A program made the translations under genes and the position numbers. 64,000 nucleotides of DNA from Paeniglutamicibacter antarcticus (GTDB lineage Bacteria; Actinomycetota; Actinomycetes; Actinomycetales; Micrococcaceae). The stretch is taken from NCBI RefSeq assembly GCF_900010755.1, contig NZ_CZJT01000103.1, positions 186,001 through 250,000 on the forward strand, given 5' to 3'. How positions within the stretch are numbered: the stretch's first letter is position 1; each line of letters opens with the position of its first letter. Shown one piece after another: positions 26,479 through 36,394 of this stretch. The notes beneath the pieces are model-generated. The model was not told where the DNA came from, did no database searches, and saw only the letters and a list, made by a program, of their open reading frames with translations.

Positions 26479-28584
26479 CTAGGCATCGATGCGATCACGC
26501 TCAAGGCGCTCGGCACCGCCGATGATGAATTCCTTGCGCGGTGCCACATCGGAACCCATCAGCAAATCGAACACCCGCTCGGCGCTCTCGGCCTGTGCCA
26601 GGCCCACGCGGCGCAGTGTGCGGTGGCGCGGATCCATGGTGGTCTCGGCCAACTGGTCGGCGTCCATTTCACCCAGGCCTTTGTAGCGCTGCAAAGGTTC
26701 CTTGTATCGCTTCCCATCCGCGGCAAGCTTGTCCAGCACCTGGTGCATCTCGGCTTCCGAATAGGTGTAGATCATTTCATTGGCCTTGGAGCCTGCGTTG
26801 ATCACCTCGATGCGGTGCAACGGAGGCACCGCCGCATAAACGCGGCCATGCTCGATCATGGGCCTCATGTAGCGGAAGAAGAGCGTGAGCAACAGGGTGC
26901 GGATGTGCGCACCGTCGACGTCGGCGTCCGTCATCAGCACAACCTTGCCGTACCGTGCCGCTGAAATATCAAAACTACGGCCCGAACCCGCACCGATGAC
27001 CTGGATCATCGCCGCGCATTCGGTGTTTGAAAGCATGTCCGCAACCGATGCCTTCTGCACGTTCAGGATCTTGCCGCGGATGGGCAGCAGCGCTTGGAAG
27101 TCCGATGAGCGCGCCAACTTGGCAGTACCCAATGCGCTATCGCCCTCGACGATGAAAAGTTCTGACCGCTCGACGTCGTTGCTGCGACAGTCGGCAAGCT
27201 TGGTGGGCAGCGAGGAGGTCTCCAGGGCGTTCTTGCGGCGCTGGGTCTCCTTGTGGACCCGTGCGGAAACACGGGATTTCATTTCGCTGACGACTTTTTC
27301 CAGCAACATTGCGGCCTGGGTCTTGTCCCCGCGGGTGGTGGAGTTCAGCTGCGCGGTCAAGGCCTTCTCAACGACCTTGGATACGATCTGGCGCACCGCC
27401 GAGGTACCCAAGATTTCCTTGGTCTGGCCCTCGAATTGCGGTTCGGCCAGACGGACGGTCAGCACTGCTGTCAGGCCGGCGCTTACATCGTCTTTTTCGA
27501 TCTTGTCGTTACCGACCTTGAGCTTGCGGGAGTTTGCTTCGATGACCTTCCGGAAGGTCTTGAGCAATGCCTGGTCAAAGCCGGTCTGGTGGGTTCCGCC
27601 CTTGGGCGTGGAAATAATGTTCACGAAGGTGCGAACGCTTGTTTCGTAGCCAATCCCCCAGCGCAAGGCAACATCAACATCGCAGACGCGCTCGACTTCG
27701 GTGATCCTGCTGTGCCCCGACTCATCGAGGACGGGAACCGATTCCTTGAACGTACCCGAACCGTGAAAACGCCAGATGTCGGTGACGGCTGCATCATTGG
27801 CCAAGTAGTCGACGAACTCGGAGATGCCGCCATCGTGGTGGAAGACTTCCTCGAAGGTACCTTCTTCGCCCTGGGTTCCCGCCAATCGGCGCTCGTCGCG
27901 CAGGGTGATTTTCAGGCCCGGGACCAGGAACGAAGTCTGGCGTGCGCGGGTCTGCAGATCCGTGTAGGAGAACTTTGCATCGGGGGTGAAGATCTGGCGA
28001 TCTGCCCAGTAACGGACACGGGTTCCGGTGACTCCACGCTTGGCCTTGCCAACAACGTCGAGAACCGATACCTCGGAAAACGGTTCGAAAACCGCATCGG
28101 ACTTCGGCTTCCCGGAGTCCTTGAAACGCCCGGGCTCGCCACGGCGAAATTGCATGCCATAGGTTTTGCCGCCACGGTCAACCTGGACTTCCAGTCGCGA
28201 GGAGAGTGCATTCACCACGGAGGCTCCAACGCCGTGCAGCCCGCCGGAGGCCGTGTAGGAACCGCCGCCAAACTTTCCGCCCGCGTGCAGCTTGGTGAAG
28301 ACGACTTCAACGCCGGAGAGTCCGGTCTTGGGTTCGATATCCACGGGGATGCCGCGGCCGTCGTCGTGGATTTCCACGGACCCGTCGGGGTGAAGGATGA
28401 CGTTGATGGACTGCCCGTGGCCGGCCAACGCTTCATCGACAGAGTTGTCAATGATCTCCCACAGGCAATGCATCAGGCCACGCGAGTCGGTGGATCCGAT
28501 GTACATGCCCGGACGCTTGCGAACCGCTTCGAGACCTTCCAGAACGGACAGGTGTCGGGCGTTGTAGTCACTGGTGATGGCCAC
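26479..28584 (-). CDS. parE: Type IIA DNA topoisomerase B subunit (ParE/GyrB-like)
   Basis: The 701-residue protein has a GHKL ATPase (EIIDNSVDEALAGH, DDGRGIPV, GLHGVGASVVNALS), a transducer domain and a TOPRIM domain (ELFIVEGDSALGTAK and DADVDGAHIRTLLLTLFFRYMRP). This is the non-GyrB paralogue that actinobacteria carry beside sigA; it is annotated as topoisomerase IV subunit B or gyrase B. It would pair with an A subunit outside this window. The GTG at 28584 is chosen because of GAGGAG upstream and the conserved ITSDYNARHLSVLEGL start. Confidence 0.88.
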   Translation of the reverse strand: MAITSDYNARHLSVLEGLEAVRKRPGMYIGSTDSRGLMHCLWEIIDNSVDEALAGHGQSINVILHPDGSVEIHDDGRGIPVDIEPKTGLSGVEVVFTKLHAGGKFGGGSYTASGGLHGVGASVVNALSSRLEVQVDRGGKTYGMQFRRGEPGRFKDSGKPKSDAVFEPFSEVSVLDVVGKAKRGVTGTRVRYWADRQIFTPDAKFSYTDLQTRARQTSFLVPGLKITLRDERRLAGTQGEEGTFEEVFHHDGGISEFVDYLANDAAVTDIWRFHGSGTFKESVPVLDESGHSRITEVERVCDVDVALRWGIGYETSVRTFVNIISTPKGGTHQTGFDQALLKTFRKVIEANSRKLKVGNDKIEKDDVSAGLTAVLTVRLAEPQFEGQTKEILGTSAVRQIVSKVVEKALTAQLNSTTRGDKTQAAMLLEKVVSEMKSRVSARVHKETQRRKNALETSSLPTKLADCRSNDVERSELFIVEGDSALGTAKLARSSDFQALLPIRGKILNVQKASVADMLSNTECAAMIQVIGAGSGRSFDISAARYGKVVLMTDADVDGAHIRTLLLTLFFRYMRPMIEHGRVYAAVPPLHRIEVINAGSKANEMIYTYSEAEMHQVLDKLAADGKRYKEPLQRYKGLGEMDADQLAETTMDPRHRTLRRVGLAQAESAERVFDLLMGSDVAPRKEFIIGGAERLERDRIDA

Positions 28585-28784
28585 GGTTTTAGTACTCCTC
28601 AAAAACGTCGGAACGACGATATCCACAATAGTGCCCAGCCCCGTCATTTCGCTGATCGCACGGCTTCATTGAGCCACAGCTCACCCCCTCCACGGATACG
28701 CGGTGAGCGAAAGCGCCGTTTAAGGAGAAGAAAAACAACAAATTGCTGGTTGTATTGATAACACAACAAATGAAGGAGGTCATC

Positions 28785-29009
28785 ATGACATCGACAACGG
28801 CAACCCGGGAATTGAACGCCCTCGATCGTTGCGACCGCTGCGGGGCACAGGCCTTTGTGCGTGCGGTACTGGAGACCTCCGGAGGCGAACTCTTCTTCTG
28901 CGGACACCACGCTCGCGCGGTGGAAGGCAAACTTCGCCCCTTGACCATTGAATGGCAAGACGAGACGGCTCGCCTCTACGAGAAGCCTGTCTACGACGAC
29001 GAGGACTAG
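28785..29009 (+). CDS. DUF7455 small zinc-ribbon-like protein
   Basis: The 74-residue protein contains LDRCDRCGAQAFVRAVLETSGGELFFCGHHARAVEGKL, with CDRC and CGHH as likely zinc ligands. This conserved actinobacterial small protein sits between sigA and the ParE-like gene in many genomes; function is unknown. A strong AAGGAGGT ribosome site sets the ATG at 28785. It is divergent from parE and convergent with sigA. Confidence 0.85.
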   Translation: MTSTTATRELNALDRCDRCGAQAFVRAVLETSGGELFFCGHHARAVEGKLRPLTIEWQDETARLYEKPVYDDED

Positions 29010-29066
29010 TCAGCAAGTTTTCCGGTGGCAACCGTTGCCACCGATGAAAGTGCGCGATTGACTTTC

Positions 29067-29099
29067 GGATGGGCCCCGGCATTTTGCCGGGGCCCATCC
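29067..29099. terminator. Terminator after the DUF7455 gene
   Basis: GGATGGGCCCCGGC (29067-29080) pairs with GCCGGGGCCCATCC (29086-29099) and is followed by TTGTCTT. Confidence 0.85.
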
Positions 29100-29151
29100 T
29101 TGTCTTAGGAAGACTTTCGGTTTCAAGAATTGGTTTCGAGCATTAAAAGAC

Positions 29152-29198
29152 GGTGCGCCGGTGGTTACCGGGGAAACCCCAACAACCACCGGCGCACC
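29152..29198. terminator. Terminator of sigA
   Basis: GGTGCGCCGGTGGTT (29152-29166) pairs with AACCACCGGCGCACC (29184-29198), just beyond the sigA stop codon on the minus strand. Confidence 0.8.
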
Positions 29199-29210
29199 GA
29201 TCAGTAATTT

Positions 29211-30410
29211 TTAGTCCAGGTAGTCGCGCAGGACCTGCGAACGCGACGGGTGACGCAGCTTCGACATGGTCTTGGATTCAATCTGGCGAATACGTTCACG
29301 GGTAACCCCGTAAACCTTGCCGATTTCATCCAGGGTCTTCGGCTGGCCATCGGTCAGGCCGAAGCGCATGGCAACTACGCCTGCTTCACGCTCGGAGAGC
29401 GTGTCGAGTACCGAGTGGAGCTGTTCCTGCAACAGGGTGAAGGAAACTGCATCCGCCGGGACCACGGCTTCGGAGTCTTCGATCAAGTCGCCGAATTCCG
29501 AGTCTCCGTCTTCACCCAGCGGGGTGTGCAAGGAAATCGGTTCGCGACCGTATTTCTGTACCTCGACAACCTTTTCCGGGGTCATGTCCAATTCCTTGGC
29601 CAATTCTTCCGGGGTTGGTTCGCGACCCAGGTCCTGAAGCATCTGGCGCTGCACACGTGCAAGCTTGTTGATGACCTCAACCATGTGCACCGGAATACGG
29701 ATGGTGCGGGCCTGGTCGGCCATGGCGCGGGTGATGGCCTGGCGGATCCACCAGGTTGCGTAGGTCGAGAACTTGAAGCCCTTGGTGTAGTCGAACTTCT
29801 CAACTGCACGGATCAGGCCCAGGTTGCCTTCCTGGATCAGGTCAAGGAAGAGCATGCCACGGCCGGTGTAACGCTTGGCCAGCGAAACCACGAGGCGAAG
29901 GTTAGCTTCAAGCAGGTGGTTCTTGGCGATCTTGCCGTCGTGGATGATCTGTTCGTAGTCCCACTTCAGACGCTTGTCCATGGAACCGTCATCGGCGTTG
30001 ATCTTTTCCTGTGCGAACAGGCCAGCCTCGATGCGCAAGGCAAGATCGACTTCCTGCTCGGCGTTCAGCAAGGCAACCTTGCCGATCTGCTTCAGGTAAT
30101 CCTTGACCGGGTCGGCCGTGGCGCCGGCAACCATGACCTGCTGCTGCGGGGCATCGTCCTCGTCGGCCGAGAGAGTGAAGCCCTTGGAGTTTTCATCCCG
30201 CTTGGGGGTGGCCGGGGCCTCATCGGCATCCTCGTCCACGTCAGCGTCTTCGGCGTCGGTTTCGACCTCTGCCTTTGCCGCCTTGGCCCGGGACTTCGCC
30301 GGAGCCTTCCTTGCCGGAGCCTTCTTCACAGGTGCTGCCGCAGCGGCGACAGTAGTCGCCTCGGGAGCTTCCTCAGCTTGGCCATTGGTGGTCGTCTCAG
30401 AAGATGACAC
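29211..30410 (-). CDS. sigA: Primary RNA polymerase sigma factor SigA/HrdB/RpoD
   Basis: The 399-residue protein directs RNA polymerase to housekeeping promoters. Residues 1-95 form an Ala/Lys-rich then acidic extension typical of actinobacterial primary sigma factors. Region 1.2 starts at [16 protein letters not shown], region 2 holds [57 protein letters not shown], region 3 [16 protein letters not shown], and region 4 [34 protein letters not shown]. The start is GTG with AGAAAGG upstream. Confidence 0.97.
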   Translation of the reverse strand: MSSSETTTNGQAEEAPEATTVAAAAAPVKKAPARKAPAKSRAKAAKAEVETDAEDADVDEDADEAPATPKRDENSKGFTLSADEDDAPQQQVMVAGATADPVKDYLKQIGKVALLNAEQEVDLALRIEAGLFAQEKINADDGSMDKRLKWDYEQIIHDGKIAKNHLLEANLRLVVSLAKRYTGRGMLFLDLIQEGNLGLIRAVEKFDYTKGFKFSTYATWWIRQAITRAMADQARTIRIPVHMVEVINKLARVQRQMLQDLGREPTPEELAKELDMTPEKVVEVQKYGREPISLHTPLGEDGDSEFGDLIEDSEAVVPADAVSFTLLQEQLHSVLDTLSEREAGVVAMRFGLTDGQPKTLDEIGKVYGVTRERIRQIESKTMSKLRHPSRSQVLRDYLD

Positions 30411-30704
30411 GAAATACCTTTCTCACGGTTCGTCCGCGATGCCACCTACCGGCAACACCACTATGACCCTGTCAAGTCCGCGTCCCGCCTTTGAAGGCGA
30501 GTCGGGAGTAAAGGTCTAGGTAATAGAACGCCTTGCTCCCGCCATTTGTTCCCGCCGGGCAACCGACGGTAACTGCTATATAGCGATGGATCACGAACCC
30601 AACCGGGTCTGCTGGTTAACAGTCTCTCACGTTTCAACTGGTCAATATTGCACCTTCGAGCTTTTTTGTCGAGAGATTGCCCCGGTGAGGTGTGCCACCA
30701 GCCC

Positions 30705-31895
30705 TCAGGCGCTCAATCGCCCGTCGAGTTTCCGGTGCCAGGCCCGTTCCGGGTCTGCAACCCAGCTTGGCATCTCGCCAGCTTCGAGCAACCTCAGCAG
30801 CAATTGCGCCAACCGGTATTCGGGGTTGGTCCGGAGTGCTGCCTTGAGCAGGTTCAGGGCCAAACTTCCACGCCCCTTGGCCCATTCAATCCAGCCTAAA
30901 AGGCAAAGCAACGCGGCGTGATCGGTTCCGGCAGACACTCCCAAGAGATCCCTGCAGATGAACCACAATCTGTCCAGCCGTTCCCAATCGGGCTTCACTT
31001 CGGAGGTGCCCAGCAAGAATCCGGAAAAATCCTCTGACGCTTCACCGTATTCAGTGGAGCGGCTAACTTCGTCGAACGCCTGCCTGGCGCGTACTTCTCC
31101 ACGGCCGGCAAGGTATGGCAGAAGATCCCTCAGCATTTTGTCGTGCAGGGAAGCAAGCAAGGCATCGCACGGGGAATCTTTTCCGCGCAGCTTGCGCTCG
31201 GCAACAATTGGATCGTCGCCCAACAGCCGGGCCCAGCACTCAATGAATTGTCTCCGGGAATCGTTCCCCAAGAACCCCTGCAGCATTTCGCTTACACCCC
31301 GCCGAATTTCTTCTTTGTTCTCCCACTCCGCAACCCCTCCCCCGTCCCACAGTTCTTCATCGGGGGCGGAACCGGCGACCACCATGCGCAGGTGTGTTTC
31401 GGTGAGTGCAAGATCCGGGAGCGCAAATCCTTCGGGAGGGCAACAGTCTGCACTGAGGCAAAAGTAGCTGTGCCAGCGTTCAGCACCCACATGCCAGCCA
31501 TCACGCACTTGGACGCCAGCGGAGTGCAGCGCTTCCACCAAGGATTCAATCAGTGATCCACGAGGTGGCCACGACTCGGCACTTTCTCGCGTGCTTCCCG
31601 TATAGAAGGCAACGAATACCGAATCGACCCGTGGAACCTTGTGTACAAGGTTCACCATTTGGCTCACCCAGAGGTCCTCCTCGGAGGGCCCTCTACTCGC
31701 CGAGGGAAGGTCAACCCGCAGCGTTGCGGCAAGCCCCGCCTTTTGCATGATAATCAGGACCGCCGAATTGCGCGGGTAGAAGCCAAGCGCATGGGGAACA
31801 TAGGCGAGCACATCGTCTGGTCCGGTCATTGAAAAATTTGATGCCGAAGCTGAAGTAGTCATGCACCACATGGTGCCCACGAAGCACGCACCCAT
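30705..31895 (-). CDS. DUF4192 domain protein
   Basis: This actinobacterial protein of unknown function shows the DUF4192 start pattern SMTGPDDVLAYVPHALGFYPRNSAVLIIM and a long helical C-terminal half with DHAALLCLLGWIEWAKGRGSLALNLLKAAL and NPEYRLAQLLLRLLEAGEMPSWV. There is no signal peptide or membrane segment. Two starts are possible: ATG at 31895 with AGGA about 9 nt upstream (used here) and ATG at 31862, nearer the conserved domain but without a ribosome site. It follows the MFS gene on the same strand after a 105-bp gap. Confidence 0.8.
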   Translation of the reverse strand: MGACFVGTMWCMTTSASASNFSMTGPDDVLAYVPHALGFYPRNSAVLIIMQKAGLAATLRVDLPSASRGPSEEDLWVSQMVNLVHKVPRVDSVFVAFYTGSTRESAESWPPRGSLIESLVEALHSAGVQVRDGWHVGAERWHSYFCLSADCCPPEGFALPDLALTETHLRMVVAGSAPDEELWDGGGVAEWENKEEIRRGVSEMLQGFLGNDSRRQFIECWARLLGDDPIVAERKLRGKDSPCDALLASLHDKMLRDLLPYLAGRGEVRARQAFDEVSRSTEYGEASEDFSGFLLGTSEVKPDWERLDRLWFICRDLLGVSAGTDHAALLCLLGWIEWAKGRGSLALNLLKAALRTNPEYRLAQLLLRLLEAGEMPSWVADPERAWHRKLDGRLSA

Positions 31896-32000
31896 ACCTG
31901 GGGTTCCTGCAGGTTGTGCGTTACCCCGGGCGTGAGTTCACGGGGTACACGTGTGCGGAAAAGTGCCGGACAGCTCTCCTGCTGCGGCTCTGTTTTCCCG

Positions 32001-33317
32001 CTACTGCTCCGGGGCTTGCTTCTTGGGCTGCTGCTCGGCTGCTGCTTCCTCCGCGCGCAATGCCATGCTGCGGCGCGCCTTATTGCGCGTAATGACCATA
32101 CCCGTGACACCAATCATGATCACCAGGAACTGGAAGGAGAGCGCCACACGGAAGGCGTCAAGACTGTATAGCTCGGCGCCGGGTCCTGCTGCCTTTTGCT
32201 GGAGATCAAGGAGCCATCCGATGACGTACACACTGACGAGCGCAGCGAGAAAACCACCGACATTGACAATGCCGGTTGCCGTCCCAATCACGTGCTGCGG
32301 ATTGAACGTGCGGACAAAGTCGAAACCGATCATGGAGGCCGGGCCGCCAATGGCAACGCAGATGATCATCAGGACAAGCAACCACAGCGGCGCCGGGCCG
32401 GGCCACAGGATCACCGCCAGCCAGCTCGCGGCAATGGCAGCGATCACCCCAAAGGCGATGGTGGAACGGCGGGTGGGGTACCTGGCCACAGCGGATCCAA
32501 GAATTGGCCCGAACACAATGGCAACCACCACAAAGATCGAAAGCAACCCTGAGGCAAGCGTCGGGGATACTCCCTGGCCCGAAACCAGGAACGGGTAGCC
32601 CCATGTCAGCAGGAATACATTGGCTGTGAACTGGGTGCTGAAGTGCGTCCAGAAGCCCAACCGGGTGCCCGGTTCCTTCCACGCATGCGAGAGCAAGGCC
32701 TTGACCTTGTGCGGAACGGCCTTGGGTGCACCAATTTTCGGGCCGTCACTGACAAGGACCAGTGCAAGCATCAAGGCGAGCACCGAGAGCGCCGCCAGGG
32801 CCAGGAAGGCCGGGGTCCATCCCCACAGGTGCAGCAGCGCGACAAACGGAATCAGCGAGAGCAATTGGCCAAGCTGGCCAACCATGCCGGTGACTTGCGT
32901 GAGCATCGGGATCTTGTAGCCGGAGAACCAAATCGGCAACAAACGGATGACCGACACGAAGGTCATGGCATCCCCGGCACCGACGAAGAACCGTCCAACC
33001 AGGCCGGCACCCACGGAGTCGGCCATGGCCAGCAACAGTTGCCCCACGATCATCAGCACGGCACCGCCGGCAATCATTTTGCGTGGCCCCCAGCGGTCGA
33101 CCAGTACGCCCACGGGGATTTGCAACCCCGCGTAGACGAACAACTGGACCACTGAGAAGGTGGCAAGGATGGAGGCGGAAGCACCAAACCGTTCGGTTGC
33201 TTCCAATCCTGCAACACCAAAACTTGTGCGCTGGGTGACAGCTATCAGGTAGGCCCCGACACTAGCGCCCCAGACCAGCCAGGCGCGCGCGGAGTCGTGG
33301 TGAAGCGCCTTGCCCAC
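32001..33317 (-). CDS. Major facilitator superfamily transporter
   Basis: The 438-residue protein has twelve hydrophobic segments. The A-loop motif DRWGPRKM follows the second helix, and similar RYPTRRSTIAF occurs between helices eight and nine. The C-terminal tail is charged (EEAAAEQQPKKQAPEQ). Its overall pattern resembles the nitrate/anion-type MFS carriers of actinobacteria, but the substrate is unknown. It starts with GTG, whose first base is the last base of the TAG of the upstream PAC2 gene, so the two are probably co-translated. Confidence 0.85.
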   Translation of the reverse strand: MGKALHHDSARAWLVWGASVGAYLIAVTQRTSFGVAGLEATERFGASASILATFSVVQLFVYAGLQIPVGVLVDRWGPRKMIAGGAVLMIVGQLLLAMADSVGAGLVGRFFVGAGDAMTFVSVIRLLPIWFSGYKIPMLTQVTGMVGQLGQLLSLIPFVALLHLWGWTPAFLALAALSVLALMLALVLVSDGPKIGAPKAVPHKVKALLSHAWKEPGTRLGFWTHFSTQFTANVFLLTWGYPFLVSGQGVSPTLASGLLSIFVVVAIVFGPILGSAVARYPTRRSTIAFGVIAAIAASWLAVILWPGPAPLWLLVLMIICVAIGGPASMIGFDFVRTFNPQHVIGTATGIVNVGGFLAALVSVYVIGWLLDLQQKAAGPGAELYSLDAFRVALSFQFLVIMIGVTGMVITRNKARRSMALRAEEAAAEQQPKKQAPEQ

Positions 33318-34252
33318 TAGGAATCAGTAACGGCAGGGCCGCCCTGATCGTCCATTCCGGAGAGGAATGCCTCAAAGGCAAGTGCAAGTTCCTCGCCGTC
33401 CGGCACCTCCGCATCGGCGCTCATCAACAGTGAGCGGCGTTCGGTTTCCGGTACATGCTGGTCAAAGCGTTCTTCAAAGTTATCGACCATCTTCTGAACG
33501 TCCGGGCTGCCGGCAACCTGCTCGGCAATTTGGGTTTCAAGACGACGCCCAGCTTCACGCAAGCGGTCCGTCGGCAACCCCAGTTCCATGGCAGCACCCA
33601 CATATTCAAGGGCACCCACGGCAACTTGTGGGTATTCGGCCTCGGAAAGGTAATGCGGGGTGTGAATCGAATAACCTGCAACATCGCGCCCGGCCTCGAT
33701 CAGCCGCACCTCCAGGAGGTTCACGAAGCTTGCCGGGAGTTCAGCGGTCGGCGCCCACGTCGAGATCCCCTCGATCAGGTCCTTGCGGTTTCCGTGCGCG
33801 GTGACTCCCAGTGGGCGGGTGTGTGGCACCGGCATGGGCACCGCCCCAAAGGAAACGCTGAGTTTGATGTTCAGAGCCTCGACCAATGCTACGACGGCTT
33901 GGGTCACGCGCTCCCAGGCAAGGTCGGGTTCGGGACCCGTCAAGAAGAAGAAGTCCTGTTCCAAGCCGTCAGTGAGGAGGTAGAGCTCAAGCCGAGGCGG
34001 CTGGTAGGCGGCAAAGTGGTCACCCAGGAAGGAGATCTGGGGACGCCGCTCACGGTAGTTGATGAGCTGGTCGGTGTCGAAGGTGGCAAGCAACCGAGGG
34101 TTGAGCGAATCGAGCAACTCGGCGCGAACCTGGGAGACCACATGTCCGGCATCCGCGTGGCCGCGCATGCCGATGAGCAGATCCAGTCCTTGAAGTTCCG
34201 GTGCATCAAGGTCGATGTCTTCAAACCTGATCAGGGATTGATAATCAAGCAT
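33317..34252 (-). CDS. PAC2 family protein (proteasome-assembly-chaperone-like)
   Basis: The 311-residue protein resembles the actinobacterial PAC2 family. LLIGMRGHADAGHVVSQVRAEL near the start, FLGDHFAAYQPPRLELYLLTDGLEQDFFFLTGPEPDLAWERV in the middle and GALEYVGAAMELGLPTDRLREAGRRLETQI later match its alternating beta and helix layout. The eukaryotic PAC2 relatives help proteasome assembly, but bacterial function is not established. The ATG at 34252 is preceded by AAAGGAGC. An in-frame extension to 34336 is not supported. Confidence 0.85.
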   Translation of the reverse strand: MLDYQSLIRFEDIDLDAPELQGLDLLIGMRGHADAGHVVSQVRAELLDSLNPRLLATFDTDQLINYRERRPQISFLGDHFAAYQPPRLELYLLTDGLEQDFFFLTGPEPDLAWERVTQAVVALVEALNIKLSVSFGAVPMPVPHTRPLGVTAHGNRKDLIEGISTWAPTAELPASFVNLLEVRLIEAGRDVAGYSIHTPHYLSEAEYPQVAVGALEYVGAAMELGLPTDRLREAGRRLETQIAEQVAGSPDVQKMVDNFEERFDQHVPETERRSLLMSADAEVPDGEELALAFEAFLSGMDDQGGPAVTDS

Positions 34253-34628
34253 TGCCGCTGCTCCTTTCAGGTTGTTGACTTGGGTTTTCCCGAATTCTTG
34301 AGTCGTGGCGCGGGCCGTGGCTGCACCATGACTCAACTCGAGTCAACCGGGGTGGGAAGATTTCGGGTCATGTTCCTTGCTTGGTTCGATACCCGTTACT
34401 GAAGCGTCAACCAGCCAGGGGCGCGTTTTCTTCCCGCGACCACCTTCAATTCTAGGCCGACTTGGCCGCAAATGCCGTGTGTGCTCCGTCTCAGGGATAC
34501 GATCGATAAAGCCCAATCGGCAATTTGGGAGTGCCAGCACTTCCAGGCCTTCGCCGATGCTGCCAACCGGGGTGCAGGCACTACCCCCCCTCCTGCGCCT
34601 ACAGAACCTAACGAACAGGAACCGATCC
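34253..34628. promoter_or_regulatory. Divergent promoter region between PAC2 and pepA
   Basis: This 376-bp region separates the two divergent genes. It contains a perfect inverted repeat TGACTC-AACTC-GAGTCA (34329-34345), a possible operator. No clear -35/-10 pair could be assigned. The plus-strand open frame that continues from 34377 into pepA is upstream of the supported start. Confidence 0.45.
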
Positions 34629-36143
34629 GTGATCAACTCAAGCGATCTCAAGCTGACCGCAGTGTCCACCGACATCAAGCGCATCAGTGCCGGCGCCCTT
34701 GTCCTTGGTGTCGTCAAGGGAAGCGACGGTCCCACCTTGGTGGCCTCGCCCTTCAGCCCGAAGTTGACCGAATCGCTGGAAGCCACCTTGGCCCTGCTCA
34801 ACGCCAGCGGTGCCGCCGACGAACTGACCCGACTGCCGGCCGCTGACGAGTCCAAGGCAGAATTCCTCGCCTTCATCGGGCTGGGTTCCTTCGAGGAATC
34901 GACCCTTACCGAAGAGGTACTGCGCCGCGGCGCCGGCTCGGCAACCCGTCAGCTTGCCGGTACCGCCACCGTGGTGTTCGCGTTGCCAACGGCAACCGTT
35001 GCCCAGGCCGGTGCCGTGGCCGAAGGCATCGCCCTGGGCGCCTATGACTTCTCCAACCACCGGTCGACCCCCTCCAAAAAGCTTCCGCTGACCGAGGCGA
35101 TCATCGCCACCGCAGCCTCCACGGACAAGGACTTGCCGGCCGCCCTGAAGCGCGCAGCAATCCTCGGCCGCGCAGTGCGCGCCACCCGCGACCTGGTCAA
35201 CACAGCACCCAACGTGCTGTTCCCGGAATCATTCGCCCAGGCAGTCAAGGACACCGCCAAGGGTTCCTCGCTGAAGGTCACCGTCATCGATGACAAGAAA
35301 CTTGAAAAGGACGGCTACGGCGGCCTGATGGGCGTTGGCCGTGGCTCGGACCGCGGACCGCGCTTGGTCAAGGTCGAGTACTCCCCCGCGAAGGCCGCCA
35401 AGCACCTGTCACTGGTTGGCAAGGGCATCACCTTTGACACCGGCGGAATCTCCATCAAGCCCGCTGCCGGCATGCACGCCATGAAGAACGACATGGCAGG
35501 CGCTGCGACCATCCACCAGGCAATCACTGCCATCGCCGAACTCGCCCTGCCGATCAAGGTCACCGCATGGCTCTGCCTGGCGGAAAACATGCCAGGCGGC
35601 GGCGCCACCCGCCCCGGCGATGTCATCACGATGTTCGGCGGCAAAACCGTCGAGGTCCTGAACACCGACGCCGAGGGCCGCCTGGTCATGGCCGATGGCC
35701 TGGTTGCCGCCAGCGCCGAGAAGCCGGATGCCATCATCGATGTGGCCACGCTGACCGGCGCCCAGGTGGTGGCATTGGGCCTGCGCACCGCCGGAATCAT
35801 GGGCGATGCCCAGCTGCGCGATGCAGTGGTTTCGGCCGCCGACCGCGCGGGCGAATCGACCTGGGCCATGCCGATTCCGGAGGAGCTGCGCCCGAGCATC
35901 GACTCGCAGGTAGCGGACCTGGCCAACATCGGTGAGCGCATGGGCGGCATGATGACCGCCGCGGCATTCCTGGATGAATTCGTCGGTGAGGTTGACGGCG
36001 TGAAGATCCCGTGGGCCCACATGGATATCGCGGGACCGGCCTTCAACGAAGCCGCCCCGTACGGCTACACCCACAAGAACGCCACCGGCTCCTCGGTGCG
36101 CACCCTGGTGGCACTGGCGGAGGAAATGGCCGCAGCAAACTAG
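34629..36143 (+). CDS. pepA: Leucyl aminopeptidase (M17)
   Basis: The 504-residue enzyme removes N-terminal residues from peptides with two metal ions. KGITFDTGGISIKPAAGMHAMKNDMAGAA contains the metal-binding and catalytic Lys/Asp residues, NTDAEGRLVMADGL is the M17 signature and DVATLTGAQVVALG follows. The GTG at 34629 has AGGA 8 nt upstream and begins a family-like N-terminus (INSSDLKLTAV). It is divergent from the PAC2 gene. Confidence 0.95.
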   Translation: MINSSDLKLTAVSTDIKRISAGALVLGVVKGSDGPTLVASPFSPKLTESLEATLALLNASGAADELTRLPAADESKAEFLAFIGLGSFEESTLTEEVLRRGAGSATRQLAGTATVVFALPTATVAQAGAVAEGIALGAYDFSNHRSTPSKKLPLTEAIIATAASTDKDLPAALKRAAILGRAVRATRDLVNTAPNVLFPESFAQAVKDTAKGSSLKVTVIDDKKLEKDGYGGLMGVGRGSDRGPRLVKVEYSPAKAAKHLSLVGKGITFDTGGISIKPAAGMHAMKNDMAGAATIHQAITAIAELALPIKVTAWLCLAENMPGGGATRPGDVITMFGGKTVEVLNTDAEGRLVMADGLVAASAEKPDAIIDVATLTGAQVVALGLRTAGIMGDAQLRDAVVSAADRAGESTWAMPIPEELRPSIDSQVADLANIGERMGGMMTAAAFLDEFVGEVDGVKIPWAHMDIAGPAFNEAAPYGYTHKNATGSSVRTLVALAEEMAAAN

Positions 36144-36165
36144 CAGCACGCTCCTCCGCCCTGAA

Positions 36166-36211
36166 GACGGGTTCCACAGTGCCGGGCATCCCCGGCACTG
36201 TGGAACCCGTC
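36166..36211. terminator. Terminator after pepA
   Basis: A 21-bp stem pairs GACGGGTTCCACAGTGCC (start at 36166) with GGCACTGTGGAACCCGTC (end at 36211). It is very strong; no U-run follows. Confidence 0.75.
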
Positions 36212-36394
36212 ACACATCACGGCAATCTCGATCACGGCATGTGGCCGAGTCCGTTTCAGGGGGCTAAGGTAATTCTGATAGATCATCTCGCATTATCGTT
36301 TCCGTGCGCTCGCTAATCCGGGCACCAGGAGACACCCCCACACACCATGGCCGACCACCACGTTGGCCACAACTCATAACGAGGGAGCGTTCAC

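Noticed and set aside
27253..28758. Long plus-strand open frame antisense to the ParE-like gene
   Set aside because: The GHKL and TOPRIM motifs are on the minus strand, so this is a shadow of GC-rich codon structure.
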